Shown: in pieces, positions 25,160 through 33,547 of the stretch
Layout: each line of letters begins with the position of its first letter
Numbering within the stretch: position 1 is the first letter of the stretch
Assembly: GCA_021825925.1 (NCBI GenBank)
Contig: JAKAFP010000005.1
Location: forward strand, 62,001 to 126,000
DNA length: 64,000 nucleotides
From: Chloroflexota bacterium
GTDB lineage: Bacteria; Chloroflexota; Anaerolineae; Anaerolineales; Anaerolineaceae
Direction: 5' to 3'
Made by a program: the position numbers and the translations under genes
Notes under the pieces: model-generated
Databases searched by the model: none
What the model saw: only the letters and a program-made list of their open reading frames with translations
Told to the model about the DNA's origin: nothing

Positions 25160-27136
25160 ATGAAATCTTACACTGGCAAAGTTTTATGGGTGGATCTCAC
25201 CCGTGGCACCTGGCACGAAGAATCGCTTTCAGATGATCTCTACAAGAAATACCTTGGCGGCATCGGTTTAGGTGCCGCTTTACTCTATCGCGACATGCCC
25301 GCCAAAGCCGATCCACTCGGACCTGAAAACATCCTTGGGTTCATGACCGGCCTGCTCACAGGAGCCGGAAGCTTCTTCACCGGGCGCTGGATGGCCGTGG
25401 CCAAGAGTCCGCTCACTGGAACCTGGGGCGACTCGAACTGCGGCGGAACCCTGGCGCTGGCCATCAAGCAGTGCGGCTACGACGGCATCCTCTTCAAGGG
25501 CGCCAGCGACCATCCCGTCTACCTCTACATTGATTCCAAGGGTCCGCAGCTTCTGGATGCTTCGTCCTATTGGGGCAAGGATGCTGTCGAGACCGAAGAC
25601 CTGCTCACCGAAGTACACAAGGGCAAAAAGAAACCGGCCGTGGCGGCCATTGGCAGGTCAGGCGAGAAGCTTTCGCTGATCTCGGGCATCGTCAACGACC
25701 GCGGACGCATCGCCGGACGCTCAGGGTTGGGTGCGGTCATGGGCTCCAAAAAGCTCAAGGCCGTGGTTCTGGCCGGGTCGCAGCGCGTGGGGGCGTACGA
25801 TCCCATCAAGACCAAGTACCTTTCATTAAAGTGCAGCCGAGATGTGATGCTGCCGCTCAAGCTGATGCCCTCCAAACTGGTGTCCATGTTCGGTTCCATC
25901 ATCGGGTACCTGCCCATGGGCATGTCTCAAAGCGGCATTCTGGTGGCGGGCATCATGCGCAAATGGGGATCGGTGGGTACGCTGCCGGCCTCCGTGGGCA
26001 TGGGCGACACACCCTTCAAGAACTGGGCGGGCACCAACCGCGACATGCCCGGATTCAATACGAAGGTGGATACCGATTTCATCCTCAAGACCGAAAAACG
26101 CAAATACCACTGCCGCGAATGTCCCTTGGGCTGCGGCGGAATTGTCGAGTTGGAAGGCAAGCTGGCCGAAAGCCACAAACTGGAGTATGAGACGGCGGCT
26201 TCCTTCCTGACCATGCTCATGAGCACCGACCTTGAGCTGGCTTATGAAATGAATGATCTGCTCAACCGCGAGGGCATGGATACCATCTCGGCCGGCGGTT
26301 GTGTGGCTTTTGCCATGGAATGTTACGAAAAAGGCTGGATCACCAAAGAAAAAACAGGCGGCGTAGAGTTGACCTGGGGCAGCAGCGAGGCCATTCGCTT
26401 TGTGCTGAGCCAGATGGTGGTGCGCGAAGGATTTGGTGCGCTGTTGACCGACGGTGTCAAACGGGCGGCTGAGAAACTTGTCCCTGAAGCGGCCGATTCC
26501 GCCATCCACTCTGGCGGGCAGGAAATGGCCTACCACGATCCGCGTCTCGACCCCGGCATGGGCCTTCATGCCAGCGTGGATCCCACCCCCGGTCGGCACA
26601 CCACCGGTGCGCAGCTTTATTATGACCTCTACAAATTGTGGACGCGCGTGCCAGGGCTCAAACCAGCTGCGCTCTTTTACCCCAAAGACTCCAAGTTCGA
26701 GGCGGATGAATACCGCATGAAAGGCGCCGCGGCAGTCAGCAACTTTACCCAGTTCTACAACGCCATGGGCATGTGCTATTTCGGCATGTTGGTTGGCGTG
26801 GATCGCGTGCCTGTCTTCGAATGGGCGAATTCCGTCACGGGTTGGGATCTAAAACCCGAAGAGTACATGGAGATCGGGCGTCGCATCCAGACCTTGCGGC
26901 AGATGTTCAACATCCGTGAGGGCATTGATCCGCGCAAGATCAACGTCAGCAAACGCTTGTTGGGCGTACCACCTCAAACGGTGGGGCCGAACAAGGGCGT
27001 CAGTTTTGATATTGATAAACTCAAAAAAGGCTACTGGAAGGAAATTGGCTGGGATTCCGAGACCGGCATCCCCACCAACGAAACAATTGCCACGCTTGAT
27101 CTGACCGGCCTGGTAAAAGCAGGAGGTGCCTTATGA
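25160..27136 (+). CDS. Aldehyde:ferredoxin oxidoreductase (AOR2)
   Basis: The protein has 658 residues, close to the usual AOR length. The N-terminus has the family start YTGKVLWVDLTRG, and the pterin-binding parts include GLLTGAGSFFTGRW, a WGDSNCGG block and GRSGLGAVMGSKKLKAVV. The [4Fe-4S] ligands are the C-x2-C-x3-C in HCRECPLGCGG (near residue 320) and the later Cys in NAMGMCYFG. It oxidises an aldehyde or similar compound with ferredoxin. The start of the ferredoxin gene overlaps its stop (ATGA), so the two are translationally coupled. Confidence 0.93.
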   Translation: MKSYTGKVLWVDLTRGTWHEESLSDDLYKKYLGGIGLGAALLYRDMPAKADPLGPENILGFMTGLLTGAGSFFTGRWMAVAKSPLTGTWGDSNCGGTLALAIKQCGYDGILFKGASDHPVYLYIDSKGPQLLDASSYWGKDAVETEDLLTEVHKGKKKPAVAAIGRSGEKLSLISGIVNDRGRIAGRSGLGAVMGSKKLKAVVLAGSQRVGAYDPIKTKYLSLKCSRDVMLPLKLMPSKLVSMFGSIIGYLPMGMSQSGILVAGIMRKWGSVGTLPASVGMGDTPFKNWAGTNRDMPGFNTKVDTDFILKTEKRKYHCRECPLGCGGIVELEGKLAESHKLEYETAASFLTMLMSTDLELAYEMNDLLNREGMDTISAGGCVAFAMECYEKGWITKEKTGGVELTWGSSEAIRFVLSQMVVREGFGALLTDGVKRAAEKLVPEAADSAIHSGGQEMAYHDPRLDPGMGLHASVDPTPGRHTTGAQLYYDLYKLWTRVPGLKPAALFYPKDSKFEADEYRMKGAAAVSNFTQFYNAMGMCYFGMLVGVDRVPVFEWANSVTGWDLKPEEYMEIGRRIQTLRQMFNIREGIDPRKINVSKRLLGVPPQTVGPNKGVSFDIDKLKKGYWKEIGWDSETGIPTNETIATLDLTGLVKAGGAL

Positions 27137-27555
27137 CCCATATCATTATTGAAGCCTGCACCGGCTGCACTGCCTGCGTCAAGATCTGCCCGGTGGCGGC
27201 CATAAGCGGCGAACGCAAGCTGTTGCATGTTATAGATGCTGGTATCTGTATTGACTGCGGCGCTTGCGGCAAGATCTGCCCCAGCGCGGCGATCCTCAAT
27301 GCCGGTGGGGAGCTCTGCCAGAGTCTCAAGAAATCCCTCTGGCTGAAACCCGTTGTGCTGCAAGCCAAGTGTGTGGCCTGCGGTGCATGTATTGAAGTTT
27401 GCCCGGCCAGCGTCCTAGAATTCAATGAACCCCAGGAAGTGGGGGAGCATGTAAAACCCGTGCTGGTGGATGAAAAAAACTGCATCGGCTGTTCGTTTTG
27501 TGAAGCAGCCTGTCCAACTCACGCCATAGAAATGAGTGGTCCTGTGATGGCGTAG
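27133..27555 (+). CDS. Ferredoxin-like protein with four [4Fe-4S] motifs
   Basis: The protein has 140 residues and four complete C-x2-C-x2-C-x3-CP motifs: CTGCTACVKICP, CIDCGACGKICP, CVACGACIEVCP and CIGCSFCEAACP. It therefore could hold four [4Fe-4S] clusters and act as an electron wire. It overlaps AOR2 by four bases and is the likely electron acceptor or subunit for it, as in BamB/BamC-like and AOR small-subunit pairs. It is cytoplasmic. Confidence 0.92.
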   Translation: MTHIIIEACTGCTACVKICPVAAISGERKLLHVIDAGICIDCGACGKICPSAAILNAGGELCQSLKKSLWLKPVVLQAKCVACGACIEVCPASVLEFNEPQEVGEHVKPVLVDEKNCIGCSFCEAACPTHAIEMSGPVMA

Positions 27556-27579
27556 ACTCTGAACCAAAAAGGATGACCT

Positions 27580-29241
27580 ATGTGCATTGCCCCGAGCGTT
27601 GTGATGATCACCCGAGCCAAGTCACTGGATTTCACCAGGGATTTTGTCTGTCTGGCAAAAGAGTACGGCACAGCTGCTTATGATGCGCGGGAAGACATCC
27701 AGGCCGTCAATGCTGCTGTCAATCAGAACCTTACCGAGTTGGATGCGCGCGTGCACTTCACCGACAAACTGCGCGGCAAGAAAGTGGTCATCAAACCGAA
27801 TCTAGTCACGGTTTTCCACGAGTTGGGCATGGTGGGCAGTGATTACCCCGAGTCCACCGATCCGCGTGTGATTGATGCGGTGGTGGTTTTTCTCAAGCAG
27901 TACACTGACAAAATAGTGATCGTTGAATCTTCCGGCAAGGGTTTTCCGACCCCGACCGCCTTTAAGGCCACCGGGCTGGACCGCCTGGCGAAGCACCGCG
28001 GTGTGGAATTGATGGTGCTGGAGATGCAGCCGGTGGATCGCTACCTGTTGCCCAAGGCCAAAATAATGCGCGAGATCGTCGTGCCGCAGATCTTCAGCGA
28101 AGTGGCAAGGCATGAAGCTTTTTACATTTCCATCCCCAAAATGAAAACCAACCTATATACGGGGGTGACCCTCGGTTTCAAGAACGCCATGGGCACCATC
28201 CCTTACAACCTGCGGCTGCGCAACCACAATCATGCCATTGACCAAAAGCTGGTGGATATGCTGCATCTCTTTAAACCGGACCTGGTGGTGATTGACGGAT
28301 TGGTCGGCGGCGAGGGCAACTGCCCGGCGCCGGTGGAACCGGTGCAGAGCCGGGTGATCGTCAGCGGCAATCACGCGGTTGAAACGGACCGGGTGGCGAC
28401 CCGCATGATGGGTTTTGATCCCAAGAGCATTGCTTTGATGCGCATAGCCGATGAAAATAACTTCAATGATCCCAAGGTGGAGGTGGTGGGGGAGCAGCTG
28501 ACCCTGCCGTATAAACCTGCCGACCCCTCCCTGACTGGCGCGTGGATGCGCAGGAACTTCCCCAACGTTCGTGTGCTGGTGGGGCACAGCAAAGGCTGCG
28601 CTCCGACCCCTGAATCGGACGGTACGCTTACCACTGATAAAATGACCACGTTAGAAAACGTCTGCCGCGGCGGTTGCCTGGCGACCACGCGGGTGGCCTT
28701 CGATTACATGTATTATGAAGGCCAGCCTCGCAGCAGCGCCTTTACCCTGATCATTGGGGCGGGGCTGCAGCATGACGGCAAGGTGCTCTATTACGATGGC
28801 GAGGGCAAGCCCTACACGCTCGAGGATATTGCCAAACTCAAGGGCAAGAAGCTGGCGGTGGGAACCTGCACCGAAAAACTCAAACAAATCGTGACCCGCC
28901 ATATTGACGGATGCATGCCTTTCCCGAATTCGCCCCACATGCTCGTCCATCAAATGACCAATACCTTCTGCAAGGTCATGACCCCCAAGAATCACTACCT
29001 CATTCCGGCGCTGCTGGATACTTTTGCGGTTTGCGAAGGGCGCAAGAAGAACCTGCGCAAAGGGCGGCGCATTGACATTCCGCTGGCTCATGCCGATCGG
29101 CTTTACGAGACCCGCGAACTTTCAGCGGCTGAGAAAGAGCTCGATTACATCTATGAGCCGTATCCCGAGCTGACCAAAGCCGAGATCCGCACCCTTTGCG
29201 CGGACGAAAATCGCAGCATCCTGGCTACCTTTTTACCCTAG
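27580..29241 (+). CDS. DUF362-domain protein in the AOR2 operon
   Basis: The protein has 553 residues. Residues about 60-310 match DUF362: KVVIKPNLV, the STDPRVIDAVVVFL block, IVIVESSG and the KMKTN segment, then LGFKNAMG and PDLVVIDGLVGGEG. A C-terminal region of about 230 residues has several Cys (GHSKGCAPTPES, NVCRGGCLATT and GTCTEKL), which could bind a metal. DUF362 proteins are often found with ferredoxins but have no firmly known reaction. It lies 24 bases after the ferredoxin gene, so a role in the AOR pathway or its metal supply is likely. Confidence 0.8.
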   Translation: MCIAPSVVMITRAKSLDFTRDFVCLAKEYGTAAYDAREDIQAVNAAVNQNLTELDARVHFTDKLRGKKVVIKPNLVTVFHELGMVGSDYPESTDPRVIDAVVVFLKQYTDKIVIVESSGKGFPTPTAFKATGLDRLAKHRGVELMVLEMQPVDRYLLPKAKIMREIVVPQIFSEVARHEAFYISIPKMKTNLYTGVTLGFKNAMGTIPYNLRLRNHNHAIDQKLVDMLHLFKPDLVVIDGLVGGEGNCPAPVEPVQSRVIVSGNHAVETDRVATRMMGFDPKSIALMRIADENNFNDPKVEVVGEQLTLPYKPADPSLTGAWMRRNFPNVRVLVGHSKGCAPTPESDGTLTTDKMTTLENVCRGGCLATTRVAFDYMYYEGQPRSSAFTLIIGAGLQHDGKVLYYDGEGKPYTLEDIAKLKGKKLAVGTCTEKLKQIVTRHIDGCMPFPNSPHMLVHQMTNTFCKVMTPKNHYLIPALLDTFAVCEGRKKNLRKGRRIDIPLAHADRLYETRELSAAEKELDYIYEPYPELTKAEIRTLCADENRSILATFLP

Positions 29242-29249
29242 GGGAACCG

Positions 29250-29519
29250 ATGAACAAAAAATTGGCCTTCTGGCTGCTCGTGCAGGCTTCGACCATCTTG
29301 TTGTACATTTTGCTGATCGGCGGCGGGTACGCCATCAATCAACCGCTGCTGGGCTGGTGCTTGTATGCCGCCTTATTTATGCTGCATGTCTTTGAGCTGA
29401 AGACCGCGCTGAAAATCGGCCGCGAGAAGGGACTATCCACGCTGCGGGTGGTGGTGATGAACCTGCTGTTCGGCTTCACCTGGTGGGTGCCGCTAAAGCA
29501 GGGGATTATTAGAAAGTGA
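29250..29519 (+). CDS. Small two-to-three-helix membrane protein, unknown
   Basis: The protein has 89 residues. I chose the ATG at 29250, eight bases after the DUF362 stop and behind AGGGGAA, over a longer reading from 29196 that overlaps the upstream gene. Hydrophobic segments lie at about residues 5-26 and 31-48, with a third, weaker one near the end (VVVMNLLFGFTWWVPL). The C-terminus is basic. It resembles short conserved membrane proteins without assigned function. It ends the AOR2 operon and is followed by a terminator. Confidence 0.7.
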   Translation: MNKKLAFWLLVQASTILLYILLIGGGYAINQPLLGWCLYAALFMLHVFELKTALKIGREKGLSTLRVVVMNLLFGFTWWVPLKQGIIRK

Positions 29520-29525
29520 ATCTAT

Positions 29526-29560
29526 AAAAAGACCTTGAGAATAAAACTCAAGGTCTTTTT
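29526..29560. terminator. Bidirectional terminator after the AOR2 operon
   Basis: AAAAAGACCTTGAG (29526-29539) and CTCAAGGTCTTTTT (29547-29560) are perfect 14-base arms around a 7-base loop, with A and T runs at the ends. It serves both convergent transcripts. Confidence 0.88.
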
Positions 29561-29597
29561 CGTGACTTTCGATTTTTACGAGGTTTTGTTTTTTGAA

Positions 29598-30725
29598 TTA
29601 TTGATCGTACTCGCCGTATTCGCAGCCGCCCAGATCGCCGTCGAAGTCGTCCACTTTGACGTACTCACTGCCGACCTTGCGCCAGAGGGTGACCGAACCG
29701 GATGCATAACCGCCGTTCCACAAGGAGTTGTGCCGTTTCAGCCCGTCCGGGTTCTCATAGTTAACGTTGAGCATCGTCTCGCGCGGACACTTGAAGTGGA
29801 TCTCGATCTTGCCCTTGTTGTTCCAGGCGGTCAGGTTCCAGCCCACGAATTCCTTGGTGATCGGGCAGTCGAAGACCTGGTGCGGATTCGTCCACACTTT
29901 GGAGAAGTTGAATTCGAACAATTCGCCTTCATAATAGAACGCGATCAGCATCCGCCGGGGCAGGCTGACGCCAAAGACCACAGGCTGGGCGCCGCCGCAA
30001 TCCATGGCGGTGTTGGTTAATTTCTTGCCGGTCGAGCGGCTGGTAAAGTTGTTGCAGTTCAACCACACCCACGGGCTGGTGTAATCGCCGCCCCAGTTCT
30101 TGTCTTGATAGCCACAGCTTGTTTCAGGTTCGACGTTGTAAAGTTCGCCGTTGAAGGTGATGGTACCGCTGTAACGGGTATACATGCCTGCGGCGTGCCA
30201 GTACATCTGGAAAGCGTTGATATTGACAAAGAAAGGCGAGGTGCCGAAACCCACGCAATAGGGCAGTACTTTATCGGCCTTCAGATCCCAGCTCATCTCG
30301 CCGGCGTCAGACATGTATTCTGGGCGGGCGGCGGCTTCTTCCTTGCTCAATTTGACCGACCCTTTGAGGTGGGTTTCGTTGGCGGTGTGACTGCCGATGC
30401 TGACTTCCATTTTGGTGAAATCTGCTTTAAACGCGTTAATGGGATAAAGGTTGTGGATCTGGGTGGCGGGTTGACCATCCGGGGTGCCCCAGCGGCCTGC
30501 TTTGAGCATGGCGTATGAAGGTTTGATGCCTTTGGCCTTGTTTTCGGGCAGTTGCCCGGCGATGACTTTATCTCCACCCAGGGCGGGATTAATGACATAG
30601 TACTCTATAAAGAAAGGTTGTTTCTGACCTGTTTTGGCGTTGATACCAACCAATGAATGCCACCACCAATCATAACCACGGCGAGCAAGCTTGCCCTTGA
30701 GCATATACCTGTTACGGTCGTCCAT
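29598..30725 (-). CDS. Tocopherol-cyclase-like / lipocalin-fold protein
   Basis: The protein has 375 residues and no signal peptide. It is rich in aromatic residues and beta-strand patterns (GYDWWWHSLVGIN, FFIEYYVINPALGG, YWHAAGMYTRYSGTITFNG and SPWVWLNCNN). This layout resembles the tocopherol cyclase-like and CrtC/AttH lipocalin-pair families found in anaerobic bacteria. The reaction is unknown, and I assign the family with modest confidence. AAGGAG precedes its ATG by 7 bases. It is convergent with the AOR2 operon and divergent from the toxin-antitoxin pair. Confidence 0.5.
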   Translation of the reverse strand: MDDRNRYMLKGKLARRGYDWWWHSLVGINAKTGQKQPFFIEYYVINPALGGDKVIAGQLPENKAKGIKPSYAMLKAGRWGTPDGQPATQIHNLYPINAFKADFTKMEVSIGSHTANETHLKGSVKLSKEEAAARPEYMSDAGEMSWDLKADKVLPYCVGFGTSPFFVNINAFQMYWHAAGMYTRYSGTITFNGELYNVEPETSCGYQDKNWGGDYTSPWVWLNCNNFTSRSTGKKLTNTAMDCGGAQPVVFGVSLPRRMLIAFYYEGELFEFNFSKVWTNPHQVFDCPITKEFVGWNLTAWNNKGKIEIHFKCPRETMLNVNYENPDGLKRHNSLWNGGYASGSVTLWRKVGSEYVKVDDFDGDLGGCEYGEYDQ

Positions 30726-30883
30726 CTGAGGCTCCTTAAGAATAAAGATAATGTGCGGATGAATTCATTGTAGCAAAATATTTGCAAAATGCAATTAACA
30801 AATATCATATTGCAATTATTACTGTGGCTTTTCTTTGATGCAATGTAATAATTGTAGTAATAGAAATATGCAATTAAAAGATG

Positions 30884-30889
30884 TATAAT
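30884..30889 (+). promoter_or_regulatory. Putative -10 box of the MazEF-like operon
   Basis: TATAAT at 30884-30889 ends 8 bases before the antitoxin ATG at 30898, which would give an almost leaderless mRNA. No ribosome site is visible before that ATG. Several TGCAAT/ATTGCA copies around 30786-30875 could be antitoxin sites. Confidence 0.45.
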
Positions 30890-30897
30890 AATTGTGT

Positions 30898-31158
30898 ATG
30901 AAAAAAGACGTATTAGTTCGCACCCAAGTGTTATTAGAGCCTGAACAGCTCAAGGCTTTGGCTGAATTGGCAGAAGAGCAGGGCAAGAGCGTATCGGCTT
31001 TGCTGCGAGAATGGGTCTCAGCCGGTTTGCATGCCCAACGTCAGAAACGACTGGCCGAAGCTGCACTGTTGTTATCTGAAGCGTATTATTCAGATGGTGA
31101 TCTAGTTGGCTATTCAAAGCTGGACGGAGAAGATTTCTTCATGCAGAGGCAGGGCTGA
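30898..31158 (+). CDS. Ribbon-helix-helix antitoxin (MazE-like)
   Basis: The protein has 86 residues. The N-terminal strand RTQVLLEPEQLKALAELAEEQ is followed by GKSVSALLREWVSAGL, which is the ribbon-helix-helix DNA-binding fold of CopG type. The acidic C-terminal tail (about 55-86) is the expected toxin-binding part. I chose the ATG at 30898 over a TTG at 30892. Its stop overlaps the toxin start (TGATG), typical of toxin-antitoxin pairs. It should neutralise the toxin and repress the operon. Confidence 0.83.
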   Translation: MKKDVLVRTQVLLEPEQLKALAELAEEQGKSVSALLREWVSAGLHAQRQKRLAEAALLLSEAYYSDGDLVGYSKLDGEDFFMQRQG

Positions 31159-31505
31159 TGTTCCGCGGTGAAGTATGGCAAATGTCGGTGAATAGGTCGC
31201 GTGATTCATCAGAAGGGGATCCGCGAAATGTGGTGATCGTCTCAAGTGATGCAATGGGGGTGCTGCCGCTCAAAGTGGTCGTCCCGCTTACACCCTGGAA
31301 AGAAGAATATACTTCCGCCCCGTGGATGGTACGCATTCCGCCTGTACTGCATAGTGGATTGGAATCTCCGATGGCAGCAGATGCACTGCAGGTGCGTTCG
31401 GTTTCCACCACCAGGTTGACAAAACGTTTGGGTGAATTGCCTGATAGTCACATCTCTCAAATTACAACCGCCATTTCAATTGTCCTCGAAGCGAAGACTC
31501 CCTAA
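31158..31505 (+). CDS. MazF/PemK-family toxin (endoribonuclease)
   Basis: The protein has 115 residues. It starts MFRGEVWQM, with the conserved RGEVW motif, and continues with PRNVVIVSSDAMGVLPLKVVVPLTPW and ALQVRSVSTTRLTKRLGEL, the strand order of the MazF/PemK fold. These toxins cut mRNA at short motifs. It is translationally coupled to the ribbon-helix-helix gene. The usual RP.VV motif is here PRNVVIVSS, so the Arg is kept. Activity is likely but not proven by sequence. Confidence 0.85.
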   Translation: MFRGEVWQMSVNRSRDSSEGDPRNVVIVSSDAMGVLPLKVVVPLTPWKEEYTSAPWMVRIPPVLHSGLESPMAADALQVRSVSTTRLTKRLGELPDSHISQITTAISIVLEAKTP

Positions 31506-31551
31506 TTAGCAGTATAATCACTTGTTCAAATAAAAAAACTCGGAGTCAAAA

Positions 31552-31944
31552 ATGTCAAAAATCCTGAGAATGATCATCCTCATCACAATATTATCCGCGC
31601 TGTTGTTGAGCGCTTGCGCCAAACAAGCAGATTTGCCTGCTGCAGCAGTGGAAGCTTATTGGAAGGCCATGGCCGCCAAGGACAGCGCCGCTCTAAGCAG
31701 CCTATCCTGCGCAGATTATGAAGCCACCGCCTTATCCACCATGGATTCATTTCTTGCGGTAGATCTGGTGTTGACAGACCTGACCTGTTCATCCACCAAC
31801 AACACTGGCGATAAAGCTGACGTCAATTGCAAGGGTTCACTCACCGCTTCTTACGGTTCAGAGAATTTTGATTTCGAACTTTCAAACAAGACATTTGTGG
31901 CCTCCAACCCCGCCGGTGACTGGCTGATGTGCGGAGAGAAATAA
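31552..31944 (+). CDS. Small lipoprotein, NTF2-like
   Basis: The protein has 130 residues with a type II signal peptide (LLSAC, acyl-Cys C22). The mature part starts with a helix (AAVEAYWKAMAAKDSAALSSL), followed by short strands (KADVNCKGSLTASYG), as in NTF2-like or DUF4878 lipoproteins. It has two internal Cys besides the lipid Cys. Its stop lies one base before the microprotein start. It may belong to the envelope acylation cassette, or simply be co-transcribed. Confidence 0.72.
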   Translation: MSKILRMIILITILSALLLSACAKQADLPAAAVEAYWKAMAAKDSAALSSLSCADYEATALSTMDSFLAVDLVLTDLTCSSTNNTGDKADVNCKGSLTASYGSENFDFELSNKTFVASNPAGDWLMCGEK

Positions 31945-31945
31945 T

Positions 31946-32065
31946 TTGCTGCGCCGCATCTTCTCAAAGGAGAATCTGTGGGCGCTGGTTTTGGCCATTG
32001 CCCTGGTGATGCTGGTAATCGTCACAGCTGACAGTTCACCTTTGTGGATCTACCAGGGGTTTTAG
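31946..32065 (+). CDS. 39-residue membrane microprotein resembling DltX
   Basis: A TTG start behind GGAGAG opens a frame for a 39-residue protein. It has a basic N-terminus (MLRRIFSKENLW), one membrane helix (about residues 12-29) and the C-terminus SSPLWIYQGF. Its stop is immediately followed by the MBOAT ATG. Gram-positive DltX proteins are also about 50 residues, have one helix, end in an aromatic-I-Y-x-x-F motif and work with the MBOAT protein DltB. W-I-Y-Q-G-F fits that pattern. The similarity is by eye, so the name is a hypothesis, but the frame, ribosome site and position are all visible. Confidence 0.68.
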   Translation: MLRRIFSKENLWALVLAIALVMLVIVTADSSPLWIYQGF

Positions 32066-33547
32066 ATGTCGCTGACCAATATTCTCATTCTGGTCGGGTT
32101 TTCGCTCGGCATATTTTTCCTTTCAGTTTTCAACCGCACACGCATCTTACGAAATCCCCTGCTGCTGATCCTCAGCACAGGGGTGATCTTTTGGCTGCAG
32201 CCGGCCTTGCCCATCCGTGGACTGGATTTCTGGCTGCCTGTTGCCACACTTTCGCTGGTTGTAATGGGTTGGGTGGTGACCTCCAAACCTGAGGAACGCA
32301 ATTCGCGCGCAAGCCTCATCACTGGTGGCATGGTGGCGGCGACGGTGTTGGCCATTGCCCTTACCCGCTATTTTGGCATGCTCGGCGTGTTCACCCCTTC
32401 GCGACCGCCGCAGACCACGGTCGTGGTGATCGTTTTAGCCGTTATTATATTCTTGGTATGCATGGGATATGTGATTACAAAAATGGGCGGGTTGCGAACC
32501 CGCCCCTACAAGACCATTATTCCTGGGTCTTTTCCTTATGTTGTCGCTATTGTGATGTTGTTAGGTGTTCTTGTTGCGCTCAAACTGCCGGTTCTTACCG
32601 CCTGGTTGAGCGGCGTGCTGCGCCAGTGGAGTGGTCAATCGCGTGAACTGGCTTCCGCGTTGGACCTGCGCTGGCTGGGATTCAGCTACATTGCGTTTCG
32701 ACTGGTCCACACCCTGCGCGACCGTCAAAACGGACGGCTGCCTGCCATGGCGTTGGACGAATACTTCATATATATGCTCTTCTTCCCGGCCATCAGTGCA
32801 GGCCCGATTGACCGCAGTGAACGCTTCATTAAAGACTTGCGCCAGCCGTTCATCCCCAGTGCGGATGCACTTGGCGGCGCCTCCAAACGCCTCATCCTCG
32901 GCCTGCTGAAAAAATTTGTGGCAGCCGATCTTCTGGCAATGATCGCGCTTAACGCCGCCAATGCCGCTCAGGTCAATTCGACTGGCTGGGCCTGGGTGCT
33001 GGTGTATGCATACACCTTGCAAATCTTTTTTGATTTCAGCGGCTACACCGATATCGCCATCGGCATGGGATTGTTGATGGGATTCAAGCTGCCAGAAAAC
33101 TTCAATGCCCCCTATCTTAAACCCAACCTGACCCAATTCTGGAACAACTGGCACATGACCTTGACCCAATGGTTCAGGGCTTATTTCTTCAATCCGCTCA
33201 CGCGGGCACTGCGTTCCGCCCAAAAACCTGTGTCGGTTTGGATGGTGATCTTGATCACGCAGTTGGCCACCATGCTCCTGATCGGATTGTGGCACGGCAT
33301 CACCCTCAACTTTGTGCTGTGGGGACTGTGGCATGGGTTGGGTATGTTCATTCAGAACCGCTGGTCTGATTGGACCAAGCCCTTATCCGCGGACATCCAG
33401 CAGAAGCCGGGATTGAACAAAGCCGTGACTGTTTTTACCACCCTGTTGACCTTCCATTTCGTGGCCTTGGGCTGGGTTTGGTTCGCCCTGCCCTCCATGG
33501 ACCTTTCAATGCGCGTTTTTGGACGCCTTTTCGGGATGGGAGCCTAA
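32066..33547 (+). CDS. MBOAT-family membrane O-acyltransferase (DltB-like)
   Basis: The protein has 493 residues with ten or more membrane helices. MBOAT landmarks are present: ISAGPIDRSERFIKDL, FDFSGYTDIAIGMGLLMGFKLPENFNAPY, NLTQFWNNWHMTLTQWFR and LIGLWHGITLNFVLWGLWHG with the catalytic His near residue 410. MBOAT proteins move acyl groups across or onto envelope polymers, as DltB and AlgI do. It follows the microprotein with no gap and is followed one base-step later by an SGNH protein. Residues 140-149 (MGGLRTRPYK) are encoded by a palindromic repeat, probably a later in-frame insertion. Confidence 0.88.
   Translation: MSLTNILILVGFSLGIFFLSVFNRTRILRNPLLLILSTGVIFWLQPALPIRGLDFWLPVATLSLVVMGWVVTSKPEERNSRASLITGGMVAATVLAIALTRYFGMLGVFTPSRPPQTTVVVIVLAVIIFLVCMGYVITKMGGLRTRPYKTIIPGSFPYVVAIVMLLGVLVALKLPVLTAWLSGVLRQWSGQSRELASALDLRWLGFSYIAFRLVHTLRDRQNGRLPAMALDEYFIYMLFFPAISAGPIDRSERFIKDLRQPFIPSADALGGASKRLILGLLKKFVAADLLAMIALNAANAAQVNSTGWAWVLVYAYTLQIFFDFSGYTDIAIGMGLLMGFKLPENFNAPYLKPNLTQFWNNWHMTLTQWFRAYFFNPLTRALRSAQKPVSVWMVILITQLATMLLIGLWHGITLNFVLWGLWHGLGMFIQNRWSDWTKPLSADIQQKPGLNKAVTVFTTLLTFHFVALGWVWFALPSMDLSMRVFGRLFGMGA
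32485..32505. repeat. GC-rich palindromic repeat inside the MBOAT gene
   Basis: GGGCGGGT and ACCCGCCC flank TGCGA, followed by CCTACAAGA, the same flank as in the intergenic copy at 24504. The reading frame passes through and codes a short basic stretch (GGLRTRPYK) in a loop between membrane helices. Confidence 0.85.

Noticed and set aside
29535..30020. 161-codon frame opposite the tocopherol-cyclase-like gene
   Set aside because: It starts inside the terminator and overlaps the coding strand of the 375-residue gene; no motif is seen.
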